Shown in pieces: positions 15,491-22,415 of a stretch of DNA of 36,899 nucleotides. The notes beneath the pieces are model-generated. The model saw only the letters and a program-made list of their open reading frames with translations. It was not told the origin of the DNA and did not search any database. How positions within the stretch are numbered: position 1 is the first letter of the stretch; each line of letters opens with the position of its first letter. The position numbers and the translations under genes were made by a program. This stretch comes from Candidatus Heimdallarchaeota archaeon (GTDB lineage: Archaea > Asgardarchaeota > Heimdallarchaeia > Heimdallarchaeales > Heimdallarchaeaceae). The stretch lies in contig JAEOTK010000350.1 in the NCBI GenBank assembly GCA_016839875.1, positions 1 through 36,899 on the forward strand, given 5' to 3'.

Positions 15491-16732
15491 CTATAGATTC
15501 CCTAGGAGTTCCCAAGCTTTAAGTTCAAACTCGTATACTTCTTCAATCAATTGTTGGAGAGTTTCAAAATAAGGTGTATAGTTCTTAACTTCCTCTTTAG
15601 CTTCATTAAGCGCTTCAGTCATCTGATTATCTAAACCTGCTAGAATTTTCTGATAGTTCTCCTTAGCTTCCTCTTGAATTCGATTATTCTCAATCATAAG
15701 TTCTCGCATTTTCTTAAGCGAACCTAGTTCATCAGGCAATAGTACTTCTGCAATTTCATTCCATTTGTATGCTGCTTCTCTATAGAGAGATGAAGCTTGG
15801 TCAAGTTCATTCTTTCCTGATATATCAAAAGACTCCTTGAGAAAATCTGTATACATATTTCTAAATAATGCGCCACCACTACCCCCTGTTGCATTATATA
15901 TGAAGCTATTAAAGAGAGTAAATAACAGCTTCTCAGGTTTAAAATGCATCCAGGTCTTCTTAACCATTTGCCCAAATTTCAGAATACCTTTCAAACCGAA
16001 ATTTGTTATGGGTGGATTAAGCATAATTTCACTGTTTTTCTTTATTGATAAGAATATTTTATCCTCGAGATCTTCTATATGCTGTGGAGTTTTTATTATT
16101 AATTTCTTATTTTTTGCGGGGAAAGGTGCAAAGGTAGAACTATGGGCATCCATGAAGTGTTTAATTTTCATTGTGTTAGGTTTTCCGAATCTATCCGAAA
16201 CATATACTTTATCTTCTCTCTCGTCAATCCCATACACAACAAAAGTATGTCCTCCAAAATGACCTGCATTTTCATTTGGATAAGGGGCATTTTCACTAAA
16301 GAAGTATGGTAAATAAGCCATGTCTACAAAAGAAATTACTGGATTTCCTTTTTCAAGAGCATCCAAAACTAAGTTGTATGATGTTTTTCTAGATGCTGTC
16401 TGTTTTAGAATTAAAATAGAACCATCGATTGCATTCAATGCATTCTCAAATATAGTATATTCTTTTCCATTTAATCCTCCAACAAAAGGGAAAGGCATCT
16501 GTTTTGAATCCCAGTACATAAACCCTAATCCTGAAGCTAGCCCTAGAAGCATTTCTTCGGATAAATCGATGTCATAATATGCTAAGGTTTTTCTCATTGA
16601 ACTCACTTGACAATTCTTACCTTCCATATGTCTAAAAGTTTCAATGATTATCCTTTTACTACCTTCATCATTCATTTCTCTATCTCTCCTTGACTTACTT
16701 AATTTTGAATGTTCCTCATTGATTTTTGACAT
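15491..16732 (-). CDS. BtrH-like papain-fold protein with a helical C-terminal (DUF4872-type) region
   Basis: A 413-residue protein whose N-terminal half matches the butirosin biosynthesis protein H (BtrH) family, papain-fold acyltransferases that move acyl groups from carrier protein to an amine. The likely triad is visible: C41 in EGKNCQVSSM, H162 in GHFGGHTFVVYGID and D180 in VYVSDR. The family signature LSEEMLLGLASGLGFMYW is at 57-74. The C-terminal half (about 215-413) is helical, ending in a probable coiled coil (about 340-410), like the DUF4872 region that follows BtrH domains. There is no signal peptide or membrane span. It is the last gene of a minus-strand set, 45 bp after a lipid kinase-like gene. 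Substrate unknown; no carrier protein is nearby. Lys/Arg-rich residues 1-20 may not be translated if the ATG at 16675 is used. Confidence 0.72.
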   Translation of the reverse strand: MSKINEEHSKLSKSRRDREMNDEGSKRIIIETFRHMEGKNCQVSSMRKTLAYYDIDLSEEMLLGLASGLGFMYWDSKQMPFPFVGGLNGKEYTIFENALNAIDGSILILKQTASRKTSYNLVLDALEKGNPVISFVDMAYLPYFFSENAPYPNENAGHFGGHTFVVYGIDEREDKVYVSDRFGKPNTMKIKHFMDAHSSTFAPFPAKNKKLIIKTPQHIEDLEDKIFLSIKKNSEIMLNPPITNFGLKGILKFGQMVKKTWMHFKPEKLLFTLFNSFIYNATGGSGGALFRNMYTDFLKESFDISGKNELDQASSLYREAAYKWNEIAEVLLPDELGSLKKMRELMIENNRIQEEAKENYQKILAGLDNQMTEALNEAKEEVKNYTPYFETLQQLIEEVYEFELKAWELLGNL

Positions 16733-16777
16733 TTTTCAATATAAAAGATATTCAGCTTTATCTATATGGATTTTAGA

Positions 16778-17494
16778 TTACATCTCAAATAGTAGAAATA
16801 ATCCAAAAGCTACAGACAATGGTAGAACCGTATTGTCTAGGAATTTATAGTTACATGCTTCTATTACCATACATATCAATCCTAGGACAAGTGCTTTCCA
16901 CCAGAAACCTTCTAGACCTAACAAAGAATGAAACGCAAAAGAAACTAGAATACTAATGAAAGTCCCTACAAAAACAAAAATTGATCCTTCTAAACTTTTT
17001 TCAGAGAATATCTTGTATTTTATCCTTCCATATGGCCTTCCAATCATTTCACCCATACCATCTCCTAAACTGACAGTTAGCATCGCTGCTGTAAAGATGT
17101 AAAGCTTATCAGCAAAAACAAACAGAATGAGTAAAACTGCAAAAGCAGTAGCTATTGAATTTATAACCAGTTCTATCACTTTTTCTCCTTCTCTTGTACA
17201 TTCAATATAGACTCTCTGAAGGTAACGAATTGGAGGGATAAGTGAAATAAGAATAACAAATAAGCTAACAATAACAATGGAGGTTATGATACTTATCATG
17301 TATGAAAACATATATGGAAAAAAAGCTATGATGAAATGTATCAACATATGCCCAAGTTTTCTAACTTGCCATTTTTCGAATTTCATTGCCTTTAGAATAA
17401 ACACTGTACTCAGAGCTGCAACAGCTATAAATGCACCTACAAAAACAAATAACCATTCGATTTGAGCGAAGTCAAAGGTTAAGTTAAGTACCAT
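16778..17494 (-). CDS. DGK1/VTE5/SEC59-type membrane lipid kinase
   Basis: A 238-residue integral membrane protein with about seven hydrophobic spans. It has the signature of the CTP-dependent dolichol, phytol and diacylglycerol kinases: RKLGHM at 45-50, then LGDGMGEMIGRPYG at 143-156, KSLEGSIFVFVGTF at 166-179 and a C-terminal EAC...DNTVLPL near 212-225. Known members phosphorylate a membrane-bound isoprenoid or glycerolipid alcohol on the cytosolic face. In archaea, plausible substrates are dolichol or geranylgeraniol-type alcohols used in glycosylation or lipid salvage. A strong ribosome binding site (AGGAGT, minus strand of 17501-17506) sits 6 nt before the ATG, directly against the stop codon of the PK_C-type gene, so the two are one operon. 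The exact substrate cannot be told from sequence. Confidence 0.82.
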   Translation of the reverse strand: MVLNLTFDFAQIEWLFVFVGAFIAVAALSTVFILKAMKFEKWQVRKLGHMLIHFIIAFFPYMFSYMISIITSIVIVSLFVILISLIPPIRYLQRVYIECTREGEKVIELVINSIATAFAVLLILFVFADKLYIFTAAMLTVSLGDGMGEMIGRPYGRIKYKIFSEKSLEGSIFVFVGTFISILVSFAFHSLLGLEGFWWKALVLGLICMVIEACNYKFLDNTVLPLSVAFGLFLLFEM

Positions 17495-17506
17495 TTGTTA
17501 ACTCCT

Positions 17507-18058
17507 TTAAAGATTCATGGGTTTACATAGAAGTTCTTGGAGTTTCATATCGAAAAACGCATGAGAATGTGCTGGTTTAATTACCCACGCAGTATCTGCA
17601 CCTCTCCCTGTACCACTTATAGCAATACAATCCTCCATTGAAATAACTCCTGCATCTGCAGCCATGATAACTATCTCTGCGCACACTTTTGTTCCTTGTC
17701 CAGCGAGTCGTAAAGTTTCAGCAATTAATTCTGTTACCATCCAGGTTCCATGCTTCTTTCTAATTGCTCTATCTATACCTGCTAGTGCATGAGTTGCAGT
17801 AACGATTGTTACACCTTTATTCTTGATTTCTTGAATGACATCATCTGGTACTTCCAATTCTCCTGGTGATCGGAATCCAGCTTGATGAGTTACGGTAATG
17901 AGTTTAATGTCTTTGAAATATTCTGCAGCTTTTAGAGCAGTATCTCCAACTGTTGTAGCTAATATTACTTGCTTAATATCTCCTTTCTGGAGTCTTTTTT
18001 TAACAATTTCGAATACTTTTTCTGTGTGATTTCCAGGTTTGTCAAAATGAACAGCCAT
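17507..18058 (-). CDS. Pyruvate kinase C-terminal (alpha/beta) domain protein
   Basis: A stand-alone protein of the PK_C family, the alpha/beta domain that in pyruvate kinase binds allosteric effectors, here without any catalytic barrel. Features: VHFDKPGNHT at the start, the strand-loop VILATTVGDTALKAAEYF, VTHQAGFRSPGE, THALAGIDRAIRKKHG, and a late SGTGRGADTAWVIKPAHS glycine-rich loop. Single-domain PK_C proteins are conserved in many archaea and bacteria; their function is not established. An in-frame ATG at 18097 would add 13 residues, but the TATA box at 18081-18090 lies inside that extension and is 27 nt before the ATG at 18058, so I choose 18058 (183 residues, leaderless). It heads the operon with the lipid kinase and BtrH-like genes. 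Confidence 0.78.
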   Translation of the reverse strand: MAVHFDKPGNHTEKVFEIVKKRLQKGDIKQVILATTVGDTALKAAEYFKDIKLITVTHQAGFRSPGELEVPDDVIQEIKNKGVTIVTATHALAGIDRAIRKKHGTWMVTELIAETLRLAGQGTKVCAEIVIMAADAGVISMEDCIAISGTGRGADTAWVIKPAHSHAFFDMKLQELLCKPMNL

Positions 18059-18076
18059 GATTAGAAATGGCTGTTC
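18049..18076. promoter_or_regulatory. Perfect 10-bp inverted repeat over the start of the PK_C gene, candidate operator
   Basis: GAACAGCCAT at 18049-18058 and ATGGCTGTTC at 18067-18076 are perfect inverted arms with 8 bp between. On the minus strand one arm lies between the TATA box and the predicted transcription start and the other contains the start codon. A repressor bound here would block initiation of the whole three-gene operon. Confidence 0.5.
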
Positions 18077-18080
18077 TAAT

Positions 18081-18090
18081 TTATATTTTT
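18081..18090 (-). promoter_or_regulatory. TATA box of the PK_C/lipid kinase/BtrH operon
   Basis: AAAAATATAA on the minus strand is centred 27 nt before the ATG at 18058 and directly precedes the inverted repeat, supporting a leaderless operon message. Confidence 0.55.
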
Positions 18091-18172
18091 TTAGCATTGT
18101 ATTAGTAGAAAAAAATCAAAAATAACATAACTAGCAAAAACTTATAGGGAACTATGAGAGAGTAACTTTGTT

Positions 18173-18580
18173 ATGAGCGTTAGGTTTGAGCTTGAGCAAG
18201 GTAAAGTTAATTCGGTTTTAATAAGCTCTAGAAAGATAATGCTCAACAAAGGGCAATTGGAAATACTTGAAAAGCTAATTGGTTGTGTAACAACAGCTAT
18301 GCCAAGTATTGAGCAAGGAACAATTGAAGCTTTGATGAAGAATGCATGTAGAGACTGGGAAAAACAAACAGTTCGTCCCATAAACGAATTCCGTTTTATT
18401 CATGCAAATGAGAGAATGAAATCTTTTGATGAGATATTCTCTTATTATGTTGCAAGGTTAAATGATGTTTTGATACAACAGCTATCCGAAGAAGTTGTTG
18501 CTTTTCTGCGATCAGCTGCTTTAACTAATTACAAAGACTATCTTGAAGCTGAAGGTTATGTTGTAGATTATACGCCATAG
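18173..18580 (+). CDS. Hypothetical protein, 135 residues
   Basis: I do not recognise this protein. It begins with a short strand-rich part (VRFELEQGKVNSVLISSRK) and then becomes mostly helical, with QLEILEKLIGCVTTAMPSIEQGTIEALMKNA in the middle and RLNDVLIQQLSEEVVAFLRSA near 94-114. It has two cysteines, no membrane span and no signal peptide. A TATA-like CTTATAG at 18141-18147 lies about 29 nt before the ATG, so it is probably a leaderless single-gene transcript, divergent from the PK_C operon. Codon use resembles its neighbours, which with the promoter supports a real gene. It could be a lineage-specific regulator or adaptor; no function is proposed. Confidence 0.7.
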   Translation: MSVRFELEQGKVNSVLISSRKIMLNKGQLEILEKLIGCVTTAMPSIEQGTIEALMKNACRDWEKQTVRPINEFRFIHANERMKSFDEIFSYYVARLNDVLIQQLSEEVVAFLRSAALTNYKDYLEAEGYVVDYTP

Positions 18581-18650
18581 GAACCAACTTTCTTTTTCTC
18601 TAAAAAAAAGTTAAATATTAGTTATTTTTTAAAGCCATAACGGTGTTTTT

Positions 18651-21272
18651 ATGAAAAAACAAGCAATCTTTCTATTACTTGCAAGTTTATCGTTAATTAT
18701 TATTTCAAATTCAATTGTTTCTCCCTCTAACGCACAAACCTCTCTTAGGGTACTAGTTGTAGGAGATCATCTTGATGTTAGTATAACAGCTAGAATACAA
18801 CTAGATCCAAGTTTTCAAGTTTTTCTGAGCGAGGATGTTGGGACTGATATAAGCAGTTATGATTCCATTATAATTTTCGATTATGCTCCGAATACAGCTG
18901 AACTTAACCTTCTAAACTTATTTAGTGGTGGGATTGCTATATTTATTTACAATAATCTAGCGGCTAACGCATCTGTGCTGCAAAATCTAGGATTAGCTTC
19001 AACCAATACTGGATCCGTTTTTCAAAACATTTCTTTGCCAGTTCGCACATCTACCTCAGTACCTCATCCTATATTGGATAATATTCAATGGAATTCAGTT
19101 CCTACAATTACAAATTATACGAACATTCAACTTGATGGAACAATATTAGTTGAAACTTCTTCTGATAGTGTTGATCCAAATCTAGCATTGATTAGTACAA
19201 ATGACAATAACAGGTTGATTGCATTTAATTTCTTTCCAGATATAGCATTTAACACAGAGTTAGTAGAATGGCCATTTTTCAACTACATGCTTTATTCGAC
19301 CATGATGTCGATAAACGGAGAAGAAGTACAAAAATATGCTAAATGGGATTACTCACCAGTTCCTCATTCAATGGAAACTATTGTTCTTGGTGTTTCAGTT
19401 CTCTTGACTATTGTAATAACCGTCGTTGGTTTCAAATATGCAAAAAAATATGCAGAAAAGAATCCAGTAAAGGAAGAAGATTTACTTGAAATGAGTAAAG
19501 AAGTAAAGGTGGCGGAAGAATGGGAAGAAGTGGGAATGCACAGACAACTAGGAGGATTCCTAGTGCAACTCTTTGCAGGTCTCCTAATTATTCTCCCAAA
19601 TGCAGTTATGTCAGCATTGATATTTCCACTGATAATTCTTCCAAGCCCTCAAGCAGCAGGATTTTATGATTTCACTATACGGTTTTTTGAAGTACTTTGG
19701 CTATTCTTTGATTTTGGAACTTCTATAATTTTGGTTAAATTCTTCAGTGAGCATAGAGTAAAACGACCGCAACACGCGATAAAGTATGTGCAATTATTTG
19801 TATGGTTCCAGATGCTATCTGGTATAGCACAATTGTTCTTAATATCATTTCTAGGATCCATGATTTTCCCGAGAACATTTCTAGCTCATATGTCTTGGAT
19901 TTTTGTTACACATGCTTTCTTCCAATGGCCAGCATTCTTCTTGGTGTTTATGTACCTCTTCCAAGCAATGAATAGAATTGATATTTATCAGATTCTGAAT
20001 TTGCTACTTTATGCTGTTTTTAACATTACGATTCAATATGGAATAATTGTTTTATTCAGATATACTTTAGGACGTAATCCCGTTTTCGGTGATGGTTTAG
20101 CGGGGGCAATTGGATATAGTGTGGGTTTCTATGTAATTCAGGTCTTTGCGTTTCTAGTTGGTCTACTTTTCTTCAAGAAATTAGGATTCTCGCTTAAAAC
20201 GATTTTCAGAATAGATTTCTCGTGGGCAGAAATCAAAGAAGCTGCCAAGTTTGGAGCAAAATGGATGATGGGTGCAATACTTCCTCCCCTAGGTTGGTTC
20301 ATTCAACTTTATCTTCTATCCAAATTCTTACCAAATTATACACAACAACAAGGATATTTCTCGATTGCTTGGAATCTTGCTATGATAGTCATGCTGGTTG
20401 GTCTTTTCGCACAAGGATTCCTTCCTGCAATTTCCGAATCATTTCATGCCAAGAAGAAAGCTCTTACAAGGTATTATACGATCAGTTCTCTAAAGTGGAG
20501 TGCATATTTTGATTGGTATCTAGTAGCAGCATTAGTGGCTATTGGATGGAGATTCATTATAGGTGGAGCAGGTGCTGAATGGGCTGGAGCTGCAGGTCTT
20601 ATTATCTGGTTTGTATTCTTCCATTCAATTGGATATTTCTCATGGTTAGGAGATTGGATGTTCGCAGGTTCGGATAGACCTGGTTGGGCAGCTATTAGCT
20701 GGGTGATAGAACAAGTCATACGAGCATCTTTACTAGCAGTATGTATACCACGGTATGAATTCTTTAGCACGACTTTCGGCTCTCCAATGGTGGCAATTAT
20801 GTTTGCTTATTTCCCTGCTTTGATTATCAAGAATATCTTCATGTGGTGGCAGATTAGAAAAAGCGAGTATTTCAAATTTAAATGGAAGGATCTGCTTTGG
20901 CAAGGTGTAGCAGCACCACTATTTGCAGCAGTGATTCTATTTGGAATACTTGAAGGACTTTTCAGATTAATATGGCAAGGAGAGATAATAACATCTGTTG
21001 TTATATTATTAATTGGAACGCTGTTTGGTCTCTATCTTTTTGCTTTCCTCGCGAGTTGGTTTGGAGCTTTTGATGATAATACATTAGATGAATTTAAACA
21101 TGCTACAGAAATGGTAAAGGGATTTGGTTGGATGGCTAAACCTCTATACAAGGTAACTTACTGGGCTACAAAAATTTCTCCTCTTCACAATCGATTCAAA
21201 ATATCTGTATTCGAAGAAGCTGTAAAGGAAGCTGAACAGTTAACAAAGGCAAAAACTCAACTTGTAATTTAA
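18651..21272 (+). CDS. MOP-superfamily flippase-like membrane protein with an exported N-terminal domain
   Basis: An 873-residue membrane protein. Residues 1-29 form a signal peptide ending near SNAQ. Residues 31-220 are a soluble alpha/beta domain (LRVLVVGDH, SIIIFDYAP, GIAIFIYNN, RLIAFNFFPD, then EWPFFNYMLYSTMM) resembling class I glutamine-amidotransferase-like or DUF4350-type folds, with no obvious catalytic Cys. One span follows at about 242-262, then a charged linker 262-298, then about a dozen spans resembling polysaccharide or MurJ-like flippases (for example MMGAILPPLGWFIQLYLLSKFL). The C-terminal 60 residues are soluble. The predicted topology puts the N-terminal domain outside. Likely role: export of a lipid-linked glycan or lipid; the substrate is unknown. 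A GGTG ribosome binding site at 18642-18645 lies 5 nt before the ATG. The N-terminal fusion is unusual. Confidence 0.7.
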   Translation: MKKQAIFLLLASLSLIIISNSIVSPSNAQTSLRVLVVGDHLDVSITARIQLDPSFQVFLSEDVGTDISSYDSIIIFDYAPNTAELNLLNLFSGGIAIFIYNNLAANASVLQNLGLASTNTGSVFQNISLPVRTSTSVPHPILDNIQWNSVPTITNYTNIQLDGTILVETSSDSVDPNLALISTNDNNRLIAFNFFPDIAFNTELVEWPFFNYMLYSTMMSINGEEVQKYAKWDYSPVPHSMETIVLGVSVLLTIVITVVGFKYAKKYAEKNPVKEEDLLEMSKEVKVAEEWEEVGMHRQLGGFLVQLFAGLLIILPNAVMSALIFPLIILPSPQAAGFYDFTIRFFEVLWLFFDFGTSIILVKFFSEHRVKRPQHAIKYVQLFVWFQMLSGIAQLFLISFLGSMIFPRTFLAHMSWIFVTHAFFQWPAFFLVFMYLFQAMNRIDIYQILNLLLYAVFNITIQYGIIVLFRYTLGRNPVFGDGLAGAIGYSVGFYVIQVFAFLVGLLFFKKLGFSLKTIFRIDFSWAEIKEAAKFGAKWMMGAILPPLGWFIQLYLLSKFLPNYTQQQGYFSIAWNLAMIVMLVGLFAQGFLPAISESFHAKKKALTRYYTISSLKWSAYFDWYLVAALVAIGWRFIIGGAGAEWAGAAGLIIWFVFFHSIGYFSWLGDWMFAGSDRPGWAAISWVIEQVIRASLLAVCIPRYEFFSTTFGSPMVAIMFAYFPALIIKNIFMWWQIRKSEYFKFKWKDLLWQGVAAPLFAAVILFGILEGLFRLIWQGEIITSVVILLIGTLFGLYLFAFLASWFGAFDDNTLDEFKHATEMVKGFGWMAKPLYKVTYWATKISPLHNRFKISVFEEAVKEAEQLTKAKTQLVI

Positions 21273-21294
21273 TAATCTCTTTTTCCTTTCTTCT

Positions 21295-21747
21295 TTATTT
21301 TTTCGCTGATTGAATTGATCTTCTGATCCAATCTTCAGTGTTAGGATCTTTCTCAAGTTCAGCACAATATTCCCAATGATCCCCCGCTACTAAACCCATG
21401 AGTGCAATTTTCTTGAATTTCCTAGGTTTCTTTGGAGTAGTAGAAAATAAGAACAATAATCTTGCTGCTTTCTTCTTTAGTTTTCTTTTGTCTATTGATA
21501 TATCTAGAGGGATTTCCTCATCTTGAAGAGTAATGGCAACATCATCTATACTTGTGTTTAGAGATGCGAATTTTGTGAGAGCTAATAAACAGTAATTTCT
21601 AACCCAATCTATTCTAGATGAGGTTTGTGCATGATTGTAAAGCGAGGTCAAACACCCCTCTTGAACAAGACTCTTTAATGATTCCCTTCTTGCTTCATCT
21701 CCAAGTGAGGGTGTGCTGATGATTTTATCGAATTGATCACAATCCAT
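21295..21747 (-). CDS. Hypothetical helical (HEAT-like?) protein, 150 residues
   Basis: I do not recognise this family. The protein is all-helical in appearance, with ARRESLKSLVQEGCLTSLYN followed by RNYCLLALTKFASL, a spacing reminiscent of one or two HEAT-type repeats, then a Lys/Arg-rich segment (KRKLKKKAARLLFLF, KKPRKFKKIALMG) at about 87-117 that may contact nucleic acid or another acidic partner. The C-terminus is DPNTEDWIRRSIQSAKK. There is no signal peptide or membrane span. It is convergent with the flippase gene (22 bp apart) and divergent from the YdjM-like gene. The HEAT call is weak. Confidence 0.6.
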   Translation of the reverse strand: MDCDQFDKIISTPSLGDEARRESLKSLVQEGCLTSLYNHAQTSSRIDWVRNYCLLALTKFASLNTSIDDVAITLQDEEIPLDISIDKRKLKKKAARLLFLFSTTPKKPRKFKKIALMGLVAGDHWEYCAELEKDPNTEDWIRRSIQSAKK

Positions 21748-21803
21748 TGATAACTAAGAAACATTCCAATCAAATAAACTTTAGCAATCAGTTATTGGAG
21801 AAA

Positions 21804-21811
21804 CTTTTTAA
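21804..21811 (+). promoter_or_regulatory. TATA box of the YdjM-like gene
   Basis: CTTTTTAA lies with its centre about 27 nt upstream of the ATG at 21835, giving a predicted leaderless message. Confidence 0.45.
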
Positions 21812-21834
21812 CTTTCCTTCATTGAAAACTCTCA

Positions 21835-22353
21835 ATGGATTCCGTTTCTCATGGAAGTGTTTCAGTGTTGATTGGGCTGATTTTCAGCCTCTTCTATGAA
21901 GGAATCCCTATCTGGTTGCTAATCATAGTGATGTTCGTTTTTGGAATTCTTGTAGATTATGATCATGTTTTTTATTACAAAAGAAAATTCCCAGAGATAA
22001 AATTATGGAACATTCCTCAATTAATAAAAATATACTTCAATACTTTGGATGAAAGAGATGAATTTATCTATCATACTTGGCTACAAGAACCATTTGGTGT
22101 AGTTGTGGTAAGTGGAATAAGTTTCTTGATGTTTGGTTTTACAGCTAACTATTTTCCTTTAGCAATTCTTGCATCAAGTTGTTATGCAGCTCATTATCTT
22201 CTGGATTTACTCTCTGGAAAAATGAAACCTTTAGCTCCCTTCAAAGGTGATTTAACTCTAGATCTTAAGATTCTTCCTGCAAATTCCTTTACTGCAGCAA
22301 GTATTTCTCTCCTTGCATTTCTAATTGGGCTAATTTTGTATATTTTCCTCTAA
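21835..22353 (+). CDS. YdjM-like (DUF457-type) membrane-bound metal-dependent hydrolase family protein
   Basis: A 172-residue membrane protein with about four spans. It has the conserved polar residues of the YdjM/LexA-regulated membrane hydrolase family: H6 in MDSVSHGS, D41-Y-D43-H44 in LVDYDHVFYYKR, H80 in FIYHTWLQEP, and AAHYLLDLLSGK near 148-159, all placed at membrane edges and suited to bind metal. The biochemical activity of the family is not established; phospholipase-D-like or hydrolase roles are only suggested. It is transcribed alone, with a TATA box giving a leaderless message. The next gene, GH31, has its own promoter. Confidence 0.7.
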   Translation: MDSVSHGSVSVLIGLIFSLFYEGIPIWLLIIVMFVFGILVDYDHVFYYKRKFPEIKLWNIPQLIKIYFNTLDERDEFIYHTWLQEPFGVVVVSGISFLMFGFTANYFPLAILASSCYAAHYLLDLLSGKMKPLAPFKGDLTLDLKILPANSFTAASISLLAFLIGLILYIFL

Positions 22354-22388
22354 TTTCCTCAATAAATTCCTCTTTTCTCGATAAATTC

Positions 22389-22394
22389 TTAAAT
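22389..22394 (+). promoter_or_regulatory. TATA-like box of the GH31 gene
   Basis: TTAAAT, within TTCTTAAATTTC, is about 25 nt before the ATG at 22416, again predicting a leaderless message. Confidence 0.4.
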
Positions 22395-22415
22395 TTCACC
22401 GATAAATGTTACTAG

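Noticed and set aside
15837..16850. Open frames on the plus strand across the BtrH-like gene
   Set aside because: They are low-complexity antisense shadows of a well-supported minus-strand gene, with no promoter or family match.
18059..18097. ATG at 18097 for the PK_C protein
   Set aside because: The extension contains the TATA box and one arm of the inverted repeat; the ATG at 18058 sits at the expected distance.
20222..20512. 96-codon plus-strand frame inside the flippase gene
   Set aside because: It is a shifted frame within a continuous membrane-protein gene and has no features of its own.
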